The notes: generated by a model from the sequence alone, not told the origin. Shown: positions 15,721 through 24,096, numbered from the stretch's first letter. The stretch is DNA of 63,173 nucleotides from Amycolatopsis coloradensis (GCF_037997115.1 NZ_CP150484.1:7622167-7685339), one strand, 5' to 3'. Made by a program: numbers and translations.

Positions 15721-16713
15721 ATGACTCTCGTACCGACGGTCGACCTGAGCACCTGGCACGGCGGCGACCGCACTCAGCTCGCGCACGCCGTCGACGAGGC
15801 GTTGAAGCGCGTCGGGTTCCTGCAGGTCGTCGGGCACGGCATCCCGCGGGCGACGATCGACGACATGCGCGGAGCGACCGCCGCCTTCTTCGCGCTCCCT
15901 GTCGAGGAGAAGCTCCGATCCGCGCCCGCCGACCGCGCCTCGGATCGCGGGTACGCGGCCGAAGGCACCGAAGGGCTGGCGTACAGCCTCGGTGAGACGA
16001 CGCCACCCGACCTGTCGGAATCGTTCGTCATCGGCGCGGAGCACATCGACGGCGAGGACCCCTATGGCTTCTTCGCCCCCAACATCTGGCCCGACCTGCC
16101 GGAGAACCTACGTCCCGCGCTCACCGCGTACGCCGACGAAGCGCACCGGGTCGCGCGAGTGCTGCTGGAGATCTTCGAGAAGGCACTCGGGCTCCCCGAC
16201 GGCTACCTCGGCGCGTACACCCGGCACCCGACACGCACCTTGCGGGTGAATCACTTCGAGCGCCGCGCCGGAGCGCCCGAGCCCCTGCCGGGCCAGATGC
16301 GGCTCGGCGCGCACACCGATTACGGCATCGTCACCGTCCTCTACGCCGACCCCGTCCCCGGCCTGCAGATCCACGGTCCCGACGGCGCCTGGCACGACGT
16401 CGTCCCCGCCGAGGACGCGCTGGTGGTGAACCTCGGCGACCTCACCGCACAGTGGACCAACGACCGCTGGCGCTCCACCCTGCACCGGGTCGTGCCGCCA
16501 TCCGGGCCGGGGCCGTCACGGCGGCGAAGCGTGGCGTTCTTCTTCGACGGCGACCACGACCCCCGGTTCGAATGCCTTCCGACCTGCCAGTCCGCCGACA
16601 ACCCGCCGAAGTATCCGCCGGTACTGGGCGGCGAGCACCTCTACGCCAAGATCACCGGTGGACGGACCCTGGAACCCGCCGACGCGATGAACACCGCGGC
16701 CGACCGCGGCTGA
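15721..16713 (+). CDS. 2-oxoglutarate/Fe(II) oxygenase, isopenicillin N synthase family
   Basis: A 330-residue non-haem iron oxygenase. Seen: the N-terminal DIOX_N region (VDLSTWHGGD, GFLQVVGHGIP), the iron ligands H and D in GAHTDYG, the distal His in STLHRVV, and a 2-oxoglutarate Arg-x-Ser in RRSVAFF. All catalytic residues are present, so it should be active; the substrate is unknown. ATG at 15721 lies 31 bp after the MFS stop without an obvious Shine-Dalgarno. It may be the last member of the 8.9-16.7 kb group. Confidence 0.88.
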   Translation: MTLVPTVDLSTWHGGDRTQLAHAVDEALKRVGFLQVVGHGIPRATIDDMRGATAAFFALPVEEKLRSAPADRASDRGYAAEGTEGLAYSLGETTPPDLSESFVIGAEHIDGEDPYGFFAPNIWPDLPENLRPALTAYADEAHRVARVLLEIFEKALGLPDGYLGAYTRHPTRTLRVNHFERRAGAPEPLPGQMRLGAHTDYGIVTVLYADPVPGLQIHGPDGAWHDVVPAEDALVVNLGDLTAQWTNDRWRSTLHRVVPPSGPGPSRRRSVAFFFDGDHDPRFECLPTCQSADNPPKYPPVLGGEHLYAKITGGRTLEPADAMNTAADRG

Positions 16714-16734
16714 GGAAGAATCCCCGGCGGACCA

Positions 16735-16764
16735 TGTCCGGTCCTGTCCGGCGGCTCCGACGTC
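16735..16764 (+). promoter_or_regulatory. Candidate ECF-type promoter of the YCII-sigma operon
   Basis: TGTCCG (16735-16740), 17 nt, then CGACGTC (16758-16764), 46 bp before the YCII gene. ECF42 promoters are reported to have TGTC-like -35 boxes, and autoregulation is common; this match is by eye only. Confidence 0.3.
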
Positions 16765-16809
16765 CCCGGCAGAAGGCACCGGAGCGGTGCCCGCCGAGAG
16801 GAGAGAACC

Positions 16810-17214
16810 GTGAAGTACATGATCATGATGTTCGGGTCGCAGAAGGACCTCGTCGACATCGCCGGCGCCTGGAGCGCCGACGAAGTCAAGGCCCTGCACG
16901 AGTTCATGAGCAAGTGGAACAACGACCTGGTCGAGTCCGGCGAGTTCGTCGACGCTCAGGGCCTCTCCCAGCCGACGCACGCGCGCCGCGTCTCCCTGCG
17001 GGACGGCGCGCTCGTGGTGACGGACGGACCGTATGCCGAGACGCAGGAGGTCCTGGTCGGATACACGACCGTCGACTGCGCGAGCTACGACCGCGCGACC
17101 GAGATCGCGGCCCAGCTGGCGAACACCCCGCATCCGGAAGGCAGCGACCTCGGCCGCGACTGGTACGTCGACATCCGGCCGTGCGCCGACAGCTTCGAAG
17201 AACTGGAGCTCTAG
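16810..17214 (+). CDS. YCII/DGPF-domain protein, ECF42 partner
   Basis: A 134-residue protein of the YCII (DGPF) family, small alpha/beta proteins of unknown chemistry that are the hallmark neighbours of ECF42 sigma factors. Seen: MKYMIMMFGS N-terminus and DGPYAETQEVLVGY, where Tyr replaces Phe of DGPF. GTG at 16810 follows GAGGAGAGAA. The stop abuts the sigma factor start with no gap, so the pair is co-translated. It is probably a target or modulator of that sigma factor. Confidence 0.9.
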   Translation: MKYMIMMFGSQKDLVDIAGAWSADEVKALHEFMSKWNNDLVESGEFVDAQGLSQPTHARRVSLRDGALVVTDGPYAETQEVLVGYTTVDCASYDRATEIAAQLANTPHPEGSDLGRDWYVDIRPCADSFEELEL

Positions 17215-18435
17215 GTGCCGGACAGCGGCGTCGAGGATCTGCTGCGCGAGCTGTCGCCGCAGGTCCTCGGCGCCGTCGTCCGCCGCTACGGTCACTTCGA
17301 CCTGGCGGAGGACGCGACGCAGGAGGCGCTGCTCGCGGCCGCGACGCAATGGCCTGCCGAAGGGCTGCCCGAGAATCCGCGCGCATGGCTCATCACGGTC
17401 GCCTCACGGAGGCTGACCGACCTCCTGCGTGCCGAGCAGGCGCGGCGCCGTCGCGAGGACACCGTCGTCCAGCGCACTTTGCCGGAGGAGCACCTCGCCC
17501 CCGCTGCGGACCGGCGTGCCGCCGACTCCGACGACACGCTCGTCCTGCTCTTCCTGTGCTGCCACCCGTCCCTGTCGCCCGCGTCGCAGATCGCGCTGAC
17601 CCTGCGCGCGGTCGGCGGCCTCACCACGGCGGAGATCGCCCGCGCGTTCCTGGTCCCCGAAGCGACGATGACCCGGCGGATCAGCCGCGCGAAGGCCGGC
17701 ATCAAGGCCGGCGGCGTCCCGTTCGGCATGCCGCCGGAAGCGGGACGGCTCGACGCGGTGCTCCACGTGCTGTACCTGATCTTCACCGAGGGATACGCCA
17801 GCACGTCCGGTCCCGATCTGGTGCGGAACGACCTGTCCGCCGAAGCCATCCGGCTGACCAGGATCGTCCACCGGCTGCTGCCGGACGACAGCGAGGTCGC
17901 CGGGCTGCTCGCGCTGATGCTGCTGACCGACGCGCGCCGTCCGGCGAGGACGGGGCCGGACGGCGCGCCGATCCCGATGTCCGAACAGGACCGGGGCCGG
18001 TGGAACACCGAGTACGTCGCCGAGGGCGTCGCGCTGCTGTCCGAAGCGCTGCCGCACGGGCCGACCGGGCAGTACCAGATCCAGGCGGCCATCGCCGCGC
18101 TGCACGACGAGGCGCCGAACGCCGAGGCGACGGACTGGCCGCAGATCGAGGCGCTGTACCGGCTTCTGCTGCGGCTCTCCGACAATCCGGTGGTGGCGCT
18201 GAACCACGCCGTCGCCGTCGGAATGGCCCGAGGGCCGCGAGAAGGCTTGGCGGCGTTGGAAAAGCTCGGTGACCGGATCTCCGGCGACCACCGGTTCCAC
18301 GCCGCTCGCGCGCATCTGCTGGAGATGGCCGGCGACACCGCCGAAGCCGTCGAGTCCTATGTGGAGGCCGCGAGGCTCGCCACGAGCCTGCCGCACCAGC
18401 GCTATCTCCACACCCGCGCCGAACGCCTGCGCTGA
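17215..18435 (+). CDS. ECF42-type RNA polymerase sigma factor
   Basis: A 406-residue sigma factor: an N-terminal sigma-2 region (VVRRYGHFDLAEDATQEALLAA), a sigma-4 region (SPASQIALTLRAVGGLTTAEIARAF) and a long C-terminal helical extension of about 200 residues containing FTEGYAST and TPR-like helices (VVALNHAVAVGM), the DUF6596 layout of ECF42. No anti-sigma gene is adjacent; in this group the C-terminal extension itself is thought to control activity. GTG at 17215 directly follows the YCII stop. It is expected to direct transcription of its own operon and other DGPF genes, perhaps 22154-22480. Confidence 0.9.
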   Translation: MPDSGVEDLLRELSPQVLGAVVRRYGHFDLAEDATQEALLAAATQWPAEGLPENPRAWLITVASRRLTDLLRAEQARRRREDTVVQRTLPEEHLAPAADRRAADSDDTLVLLFLCCHPSLSPASQIALTLRAVGGLTTAEIARAFLVPEATMTRRISRAKAGIKAGGVPFGMPPEAGRLDAVLHVLYLIFTEGYASTSGPDLVRNDLSAEAIRLTRIVHRLLPDDSEVAGLLALMLLTDARRPARTGPDGAPIPMSEQDRGRWNTEYVAEGVALLSEALPHGPTGQYQIQAAIAALHDEAPNAEATDWPQIEALYRLLLRLSDNPVVALNHAVAVGMARGPREGLAALEKLGDRISGDHRFHAARAHLLEMAGDTAEAVESYVEAARLATSLPHQRYLHTRAERLR

Positions 18436-18457
18436 GCATGAGTGGCGAGCCGGGCTT

Positions 18458-18495
18458 GGGGTCGTGAGTGGTGAGGACGGTTCTAACCGTCTGTC
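18458..18495. repeat. Left arm of a GTGAGTGG hairpin split by the IS element
   Basis: A 38-bp sequence whose exact complement is at 19799-19836. It holds GTGAGTGGTGAGGACGGTT plus the loop and part of the returning arm of the same hairpin seen intact at 30613-30658 and 34103-34140. It borders the IS left end (TGTC at 18492). Confidence 0.85.
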
Positions 18496-19802
18496 TGAGT
18501 TCAGGACATGTCGGACAGTTGATGTTTCAGGACCTCACGGACACTGACCGGCTTGTCGGCGTGGTGACCAGGGCTTGTGTGGTGATCATGCGGCGATGGG
18601 CAGAGCAGGTTTTCCGATGGATCCTGAGTTCGTCGCCGCGATCGTCAGGTCGGCTGCGGGCGAGAAGATCAACGTGGCGCGGTTCTGTCGCGAGCACGGG
18701 GTTTCCCGTGACACCTTCTATCGGTATGTGGCTCGGTTCCGGAGCGAGGGGACCGTCGGGTTCGCCTGCCGCAGCACCGCTCCGCTGAGCCATCCGTCCG
18801 CGCTGGGTGAGGAGGTGGCCGAGGCGGTGCTGCGGGCCCGTAAAGAGCTCGAGGAGGAAGGCCTGGACAACGGGCCGATCTCGATTCGCTGGCGTCTGGA
18901 GGACGCCGGGATGCTCCCGCCGCCCTCGCAGTCGTCGATCTACCGGATCCTGCGTGATCGCGGCCAGATCGAACCCGAGCCACGCAAGAAGCCCCGCACG
19001 CGGCGCCGGTTCCAGTACCCGGACCCGAACGGCTGCTGGCAGATCGATGGGACGGAGCACTACCTGGCCGACGGCACCAAGGTCTGCATCATCCAGATCC
19101 TGGATGACCATTCCCGCCTCGATGTCGGCTCCTATGCCGCGGTCAGCGAGAACGGTGCTGACACCTGGACCGCAGTGCAACTGGCCATCGCCTGCTACGG
19201 GGCGCCGGTGAAACTGTTGTCCGACAACGGGCTGGCTTTCTCCGGCAAACACCGCGGCTGGATGGCCGATCTGGAACGTCACCTCGCCGAACACGGCGTC
19301 ACCACGATCGCCTCGTCGGTCTATCACCCGCAAACCTGCGGCAAGAACGAACGCGTCCATCAGACTCTGCAGAAATGGCTCGCCGCCCGGCCCCCGGCCG
19401 AGAATCTTGCCGCCCTGCAACAGCTGCTCGACGACTACCGCACAATCTACAACAACCGAAGACACCAGAGCCTCGACGGCCAGACCCCGCAGCAACGCTA
19501 CGACGCCAGTCCCAAAGCCACTCCACCCGAAGGCTCCACAGCTCCCAGCGGAACCACCCAACGCCCCGTCTCCAGCACCGGGGTCATCGCCTTCTCCGGC
19601 TGCTCCATCGTGCTAGGCCGACACTGGGCCGGCCAGAGCGCCACCGTGTTCTGGCAGGGCGACCGCGTCGTCATCATGATCGGCGACACACTCGCCCGCC
19701 AGCTCACCCTCAACAGAGCAATACGCTACCAACCACTGACCAACCCAAAACTGTCCGACAAGTACTGAAACACATCTGTCCGTGAGGTCCTGAAACAGGA
19801 CA
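18492..19802 (+). mobile_element. IS481-family insertion sequence
   Basis: A 1311-bp element bounded by TGTC...GACA. The ends are imperfect inverted repeats: the left end reads TGTCTGAGTTCAGGAC and the complement of the right end TGTCCTGTTTCAGGAC, each followed by a CGGACAG motif. It encodes one DDE transposase. The flanks carry a 16-nt candidate target duplication, GACGGTTCTAACCGTC on the left and GACGGTTAGAACCGTC on the right, identical except that the central dinucleotide is inverted. The target was the core of a palindromic repeat. Confidence 0.85.
18575..19768 (+). CDS. IS481-family DDE transposase
   Basis: A transposase of up to 397 residues. Seen: an N-terminal helix-turn-helix (FCREHGVSRDTFYRYVARF) binding the ends, then an integrase-core (rve) fold with catalytic Asp in QIDGTEHYL, Asp in LLSDNGLAF and Glu in CGKNERVHQTLQ, all present, so it looks intact. 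GTG at 18575, ATG at 18596 and ATG at 18617 are alternative starts; the last is best supported by similarity in length to the family. The frame is complete and closes 34 bp before the right end of the element. Confidence 0.9.
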   Translation: MCGDHAAMGRAGFPMDPEFVAAIVRSAAGEKINVARFCREHGVSRDTFYRYVARFRSEGTVGFACRSTAPLSHPSALGEEVAEAVLRARKELEEEGLDNGPISIRWRLEDAGMLPPPSQSSIYRILRDRGQIEPEPRKKPRTRRRFQYPDPNGCWQIDGTEHYLADGTKVCIIQILDDHSRLDVGSYAAVSENGADTWTAVQLAIACYGAPVKLLSDNGLAFSGKHRGWMADLERHLAEHGVTTIASSVYHPQTCGKNERVHQTLQKWLAARPPAENLAALQQLLDDYRTIYNNRRHQSLDGQTPQQRYDASPKATPPEGSTAPSGTTQRPVSSTGVIAFSGCSIVLGRHWAGQSATVFWQGDRVVIMIGDTLARQLTLNRAIRYQPLTNPKLSDKY

Positions 19803-19836
19803 GACGGTTAGAACCGTCCTCACCACTCACGACCCG
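19799..19836. repeat. Right arm of the split GTGAGTGG hairpin
   Basis: Exact complement of 18458-18495. Together with the left arm it reconstitutes a hairpin lying between the convergent sigma factor and DUF11 gene ends, the same context as the intact copies. Confidence 0.85.
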
Positions 19837-19859
19837 CCCAGCCCATGTGACACCCGGTG

Positions 19860-20717
19860 CTAGCAGCTGACGAGGAGCCCGGTGACCGCCGTGCAGGTCG
19901 ACGACGCGGTGTCATTGGCCGCGTTGGGGTCGGCGACGGAACTCTGCGTGATCTTCGCGGTCGTCTTGACCGGTCCGACGGTCAGCAGCCCGGTCGCCAC
20001 CGAGAACTTGGCCGTGGCACTGGCGCCGGACGCGAGGGACGAGAAGTCACAGTTGACGACCGTCGTGCCGCTCGGGTTCGAGCAGGCCGGGGAGCCGGTG
20101 AAGCGCAGCCCGTTGCCGAGGGTCGACGCCACCCGGATCCCGGACGCCGCGGCCGGGCCCGCGTTCGTGACCTTGACCGTGTAGTCGATCGAGGACGTCA
20201 GGAGGCCGCGCGGGGAAGCGGTCAGCGTGACCCCGAGGTCGGCCGTGCTCGGCGTGTCGGTGATGGTCAGCACAGGGCCGTCGAGGATCTCGAAGCTGTA
20301 GTTGTCACCGACGAACTGGTGCTGCAGCGTGACATCGCCCAGCGGGGCGTCGTCCTTGACCCGGAAGGTGAACACCACGGTCTTGCTCTGTCCGGGGGTC
20401 ACGGTGCCGACGCCGCCGCGGATGCTGCCGCCGAGCATGTCGCAGGCGAACGCGCCGGGACAGGACACCAGGTCGACGATCCCCGGGAGTGGGGATTCCT
20501 TTCCGTAAAGCGTCGCCTTGCCGCCCTCGATCGTCGACGTCGCGTCGGCGTTGTAGACGGTCTGCGTCACGGTGAATGTCTGTCCACGTTGGACTGTTGT
20601 CGGCGAGACCTCCACCGCACTGGTCGGCGGGGCGGCGAGTGCAGAGGTGGGCGTCACGAGCATGATCGTGGCCACCGCGGCCACCAGAGACAGAATTGAG
20701 GCTCTTCGAAGCTTCAT
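19860..20717 (-). CDS. Secreted DUF11-domain protein
   Basis: A 285-residue exported protein. Seen: a signal peptide (MKLRRASILSLVAAVATIMLV, about 29 residues to ALAA), then two beta-sandwich-like parts; the second (LGVTLTASPRGLLTSSIDYTVKVTNAGPAA) is a DUF11/CARDB-type Ig-like repeat. Cys pairs (CPGAFAC, CSNP...NCDF, CTAV...VSC) suggest disulfides. There is no sortase motif or catalytic pattern. Likely a surface or secreted structural protein. It converges on the IS element. Confidence 0.8.
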   Translation of the reverse strand: MKLRRASILSLVAAVATIMLVTPTSALAAPPTSAVEVSPTTVQRGQTFTVTQTVYNADATSTIEGGKATLYGKESPLPGIVDLVSCPGAFACDMLGGSIRGGVGTVTPGQSKTVVFTFRVKDDAPLGDVTLQHQFVGDNYSFEILDGPVLTITDTPSTADLGVTLTASPRGLLTSSIDYTVKVTNAGPAAASGIRVASTLGNGLRFTGSPACSNPSGTTVVNCDFSSLASGASATAKFSVATGLLTVGPVKTTAKITQSSVADPNAANDTASSTCTAVTGLLVSC

Positions 20718-20934
20718 TCGGTTCTCACTATTCCGGTCGGGGGCGTCGCGCCGATCGGTGCGGACAACGATCAGTCGCCCAGGAACGGACCTTCGTTACT
20801 GGCGTTTCCCACCGGCCGTCCCAACGCTCTCACCCGCTCGGAGCAACCCGCTCGCGTGTCCCAGGTGCACAACACGCGTCTTCGGTCAGCAGTTCGATCA
20901 CCACGCTCGTTCCCAAGCTGTGACAAAACGGCGG

Positions 20935-21600
20935 CTAGCTCGCGCCGTCACCGCGGAGCGCGGGAAGCAGATTCGCCTCCTCGTAGGCGAAGTGCTCTTC
21001 GAGTCCCTTCACGACGCGCTCGAACTCCTCTCGCAGCACGGCGCGTTCGATCTTCCCCTTACCCTGCAGCAGTTGATCGAGATCGCGCAGTGCGCGGGAC
21101 ACGGTTTCGTGCTCCTGACGCAGCCGCTTCAGCGCCGGCGCGAGCCTGGGGTGGGCCTTCTCGATCGCGGTGAACGCGCCGTCCTCGCGAAGATGATGCA
21201 TGCGCAGGTCGTTGCAGAAGGTCACGCAATGGCCGAGCAGCTCGCGCCGCGGATTCCGCCGGTCCGCGATCGGCGCGCCGTCGAGTTCGGCCCGCGCGGC
21301 CGCCAGCGTCTTGCGGAGCTCCCCGTGGTGGACGAGCAACTGGTCGGCGATCGCCCGGCCGCGGGCGGCATCGACTTCCAAGAGATGCAGCGTGAAACCC
21401 CGCTCCCCGCCTTCGAGCGGCACGGCACGCGCGGCATGCGGCACGCCGTCGATCTCGAGTGTCGCTTGTGGACTGACCAGAAGGTCGCGATACCAAGGCG
21501 AATCGCCGTCGGGCGCGAACGCCAGATACCGGCTCCCGGACGGGCGGCAGTCGACACGCGTGGTGCGGGGACGCCCCGTTTCGGCGTCCGCGGTGGTCAT
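20935..21600 (-). CDS. Deazaflavin-type nitroreductase fused to a hemerythrin domain
   Basis: A 221-residue two-domain protein. The first about 85 residues (MTTADAETGRPRTTRVDC, WYRDLLVSPQATLEIDG) resemble the F420-dependent Ddn/DUF385 fold. The rest is a four-helix hemerythrin-like domain with candidate di-iron ligands in VHHGELR, MHHLREDGAF, RQEHETV and EEHFAYEEANLL. This suggests redox or oxygen/NO-responsive chemistry. Start is ATG 21600 or GTG 21606 (GGGGAG upstream); the longer frame to 21702 would run through the operators. It is divergent from the MarR gene. Confidence 0.8.
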   Translation of the reverse strand: MTTADAETGRPRTTRVDCRPSGSRYLAFAPDGDSPWYRDLLVSPQATLEIDGVPHAARAVPLEGGERGFTLHLLEVDAARGRAIADQLLVHHGELRKTLAAARAELDGAPIADRRNPRRELLGHCVTFCNDLRMHHLREDGAFTAIEKAHPRLAPALKRLRQEHETVSRALRDLDQLLQGKGKIERAVLREEFERVVKGLEEHFAYEEANLLPALRGDGAS

Positions 21601-21644
21601 CAGCACCGGTACTCCCCAGGTAGCATCATCGTGAAAGCTATTTT

Positions 21645-21676
21645 GCTTTGCAAGCAAAGCCTCTTTGCCTGCAAAG
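21645..21676. promoter_or_regulatory. Two tandem palindromes, likely MarR operators
   Basis: GCTTTGC-AA-GCAAAGC (21645-21660) and CTTTGC-CT-GCAAAG (21663-21676), the same half-site CTTTGC in both, centres 17 bp apart. They lie between the divergent hemerythrin-fusion and MarR genes, just upstream of both starts. Paired sites with this spacing are typical of MarR control regions. Confidence 0.75.
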
Positions 21677-21695
21677 GTATCCAGGAGGGTGCCCG

Positions 21696-22145
21696 GTGTC
21701 AACCGAGGACATGGAAGTCGACGACGCCGTGCGGGCTTTGCTGCTGCTCATGCCGCGGATGGTCGGACGCGCGAAGCGGATCAAGATCCCCGAAGAACTC
21801 CAGTCACTGTCGCTGGCTCCGCGTCATCTGTCGCTGTTGTCGTACCTGCTCTTCGACGGGCCCATGACGGTGAACGAGCTGGCCGAACGGCTGGAGGTCG
21901 CCCCGACCACGGTGAGCCTGATGGTCGGCGAACTGACCAAGAAGGACGTGCTCGACCGGCGTGAGGACGAAACGGACCGGCGGCGGCGGATCGTCGCCAT
22001 CGCCGAGCCGATGCGGCCCGCGATCGACGGCTGGCTCGCGCAGGGCGCCCGCGCCTGGCAGAAGGCGCTCACGCCGTTGACCCCGGCCGAACGGCGCGTG
22101 TTCATCGATACCCTGCGCGCCTACGAAGACGGACTGACCGACTAG
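21696..22145 (+). CDS. MarR-family transcriptional regulator
   Basis: A 149-residue dimeric winged-helix regulator. Seen: recognition region MTVNELAERLEVAPTTVSLMV and wing DRREDETDRRRRIVAIA, both canonical. GTG at 21696 follows AGGAGG; the two operator palindromes lie directly upstream. It probably represses itself and the divergent nitroreductase-hemerythrin gene until a phenolic or oxidant signal appears (inference). Co-transcribed with the YCII gene 8 bp downstream. Confidence 0.9.
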   Translation: MSTEDMEVDDAVRALLLLMPRMVGRAKRIKIPEELQSLSLAPRHLSLLSYLLFDGPMTVNELAERLEVAPTTVSLMVGELTKKDVLDRREDETDRRRRIVAIAEPMRPAIDGWLAQGARAWQKALTPLTPAERRVFIDTLRAYEDGLTD

Positions 22146-22153
22146 GAGGAGCG

Positions 22154-22480
22154 GTGCGTTACCTGCTCATGCTCTGCGGGACCGACGGCGATCCGGCCGT
22201 GAGCACCGACATCACCGAGTCCTGCCGCGCGTGGGGCGAAGAGATGACGCGGCGCGGTCTGCGTGTCAACGGGATGGGACTGCACGCGCCGGACTCGGCG
22301 ACGACCGTCCGCGTCCGCGGCGGCGAGGCACTGCTCACGGACGGGCCGTTCGCCGAGACGAAGGAACAGATCGGCGGTATCAACATCCTCGAATGCGACA
22401 GCCGCGAACAAGCCGTCGAGGCGGCGAAGACCCACCCGTGGGCCGCGATCGGCACGATCGAGGTCCGCGAACTGCTTTAG
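22154..22480 (+). CDS. YCII/DGPF-domain protein
   Basis: A 108-residue YCII-family protein with the full DGPFAETKEQIGG motif and a typical MRYLLMLCG start. GTG at 22154 has a strong AGGAGGAG upstream and lies 8 bp after the MarR stop, so it belongs to the MarR operon and not to a sigma operon. Its function is unknown. It converges on the methyltransferase gene, overlapping its stop by 4 bp. Confidence 0.88.
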   Translation: MRYLLMLCGTDGDPAVSTDITESCRAWGEEMTRRGLRVNGMGLHAPDSATTVRVRGGEALLTDGPFAETKEQIGGINILECDSREQAVEAAKTHPWAAIGTIEVRELL

Positions 22481-23301
22481 GCGATCCGGACGGTGACCTG
22501 GTTGTCGGCGTAGGTGTAGGCCACGTATTCGAATTCGACGCCGGTGCGTTCGACGTACTCCAGCCACGCCTTGTGCTCGTGCCGCTGCCAGCCGGGGTAG
22601 TTGAAGAATTCGTCGAAGTGCACGATGCTGCCGGACCGCAGACGCGGGCCCACCAGATCGAGTACGGTTTTCGCGGAGCTGTACAGATCGCCGTCCACGT
22701 GAAGGAAATCGACGACGCCTTCGTGCCGCGCGAGAAAACCGGGAAGCGTGTCGGCGAAAAGTCCGACGACGAGTTCGGCGCCGGGGACGTCCGGCAGGTC
22801 GTCGCGCGCGAACGAACCGGCGGGCATCCCGTTGAGCCAGTTCTCCGGGAGTCCCTGGAACCAGTCGAATCCGTAGGTCTCGACACCACCGCGGGCCTTG
22901 GCGATCGCGCGCAGCGTGTTCCCGCTCGCGACACCGAATTCGAGAGCCATTCCCCCGGACGGAGCAAGGGAAAGCGCGTACGCGAGAGTCTCTTGCGGAC
23001 GCGCGAAATGCTTGGTCCCGGTCAGATGCTCACGGGCGAAACGATTGCTGTCCCTGGCCGCGTCCTGGTCGCCGGCGTAGATGATGTCGCGACGGCTCCG
23101 GATTTCGAACTCGACGATCCGATCGAAACAGCGATCCCCTTGGCGGACGATCTCCTCCCGCAGTTCCGCGGCGACCCGTTCCAGTTCCTCGGTATAAGGA
23201 TCATGGAATCGGCGGGCGAGCCGGTGCAGGCCCCGGCCGAGCGTGCCGCGAGCCGACCGGCTCAGGGTTTTCAGGGCTGAATGGGGTACCAGGTGACGCA
23301 T
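22477..23301 (-). CDS. Class I SAM methyltransferase, MycF/TylF-like
   Basis: A 274-residue predicted methyltransferase. The C-terminal two thirds hold the SAM site (MALEFGVASGNTLRAIA), YGFDWFQGLPE and the metal-site-like FLHVDGDLYSS and IVHFDEFFNYPG of the TylF/MycF macrocin O-methyltransferase group. The N-terminal 80 residues are basic and helical. The start is ATG 23301 or ATG 23325; the frame continues upstream without support. It stands alone, divergent from the NAD(P)-binding gene. Confidence 0.8.
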   Translation of the reverse strand: MRHLVPHSALKTLSRSARGTLGRGLHRLARRFHDPYTEELERVAAELREEIVRQGDRCFDRIVEFEIRSRRDIIYAGDQDAARDSNRFAREHLTGTKHFARPQETLAYALSLAPSGGMALEFGVASGNTLRAIAKARGGVETYGFDWFQGLPENWLNGMPAGSFARDDLPDVPGAELVVGLFADTLPGFLARHEGVVDFLHVDGDLYSSAKTVLDLVGPRLRSGSIVHFDEFFNYPGWQRHEHKAWLEYVERTGVEFEYVAYTYADNQVTVRIA

Positions 23302-23442
23302 CCCGGGACGATACACCAGCACCATCCGGGTGAACGGCTCCAGAACGCGCGGGGCCGGTTTCGTTGCGGTAACCGAGGGGGCCGCTCCTAGCATCGCGAT
23401 CGCCGCCGGTACTCGGGTGCCGGCACCGGAAAAGGGAGCACG

Positions 23443-24096
23443 ATGAGCAGGATCGTCATCTTCGGGGCGGGTGGACGCGGCGGGCGCCGCGCCGTCGCCG
23501 AAGCCGTGAGCCGCGGGCACCAGGTCACCGCCGCCGTGCGGGATCCCGGCCGCCACCCGGATCTCGCCGGGGACAACGTCACCCTGATCGCCGCCGACGT
23601 CACCGTCGCGGACGACGTCGCGAAGGCCGCCGCCGGGCACGACGCCGCGATCAGTTCCATCTACCGCGCGGACCTCCCGTCACGCGAGTACTACCCGGCC
23701 GCCGCGCACGCGCTGATCGACGGCCTCGGCCGGGCCGGTGTCGCGAGGCTGGTCGTCGTCGGCGTCGGGTCGGCGCTGGAGGTCGCTCCGGGCGTCGCCT
23801 TCCACGACCAGCCGGGCTGGCCGCCCGAGCACCGCGAGTTCTCGCTCGGGCACACGGCGGAACTGGAGGTCTTCCGTGCGTCCGGCGGCGCGCTCGACTG
23901 GGTGGTCATCGCGCCGCCGCCGGCGATGATCGACGAACACGCCGAGCGCACGGGCTCGTACCGCAGCGGGGACCACCGGGTACTGCCGCGCGCGGCGGAC
24001 GCGGGGCCGTTCTCCTACGCGGATCTCGCGGTCGCGCTGGTCGACGAGATCGAGCGGCCGAAGCATTCCCGGGTGATGGTCGCCATCGACCACTGA
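23443..24096 (+). CDS. NAD(P)-binding oxidoreductase, atypical SDR (NmrA-like)
   Basis: A 217-residue Rossmann protein with the atypical-SDR motif IVIFGAGGRGGRRAVAEA, AADVTVADDV, and LVVVGVGSALEV, similar to NmrA/BVR-B-like NAD(P)H reductases. The active-site Tyr-Lys pair of classical SDRs is absent. GGGAG precedes the ATG. Monocistronic; substrate unknown. Confidence 0.85.
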   Translation: MSRIVIFGAGGRGGRRAVAEAVSRGHQVTAAVRDPGRHPDLAGDNVTLIAADVTVADDVAKAAAGHDAAISSIYRADLPSREYYPAAAHALIDGLGRAGVARLVVVGVGSALEVAPGVAFHDQPGWPPEHREFSLGHTAELEVFRASGGALDWVVIAPPPAMIDEHAERTGSYRSGDHRVLPRAADAGPFSYADLAVALVDEIERPKHSRVMVAIDH

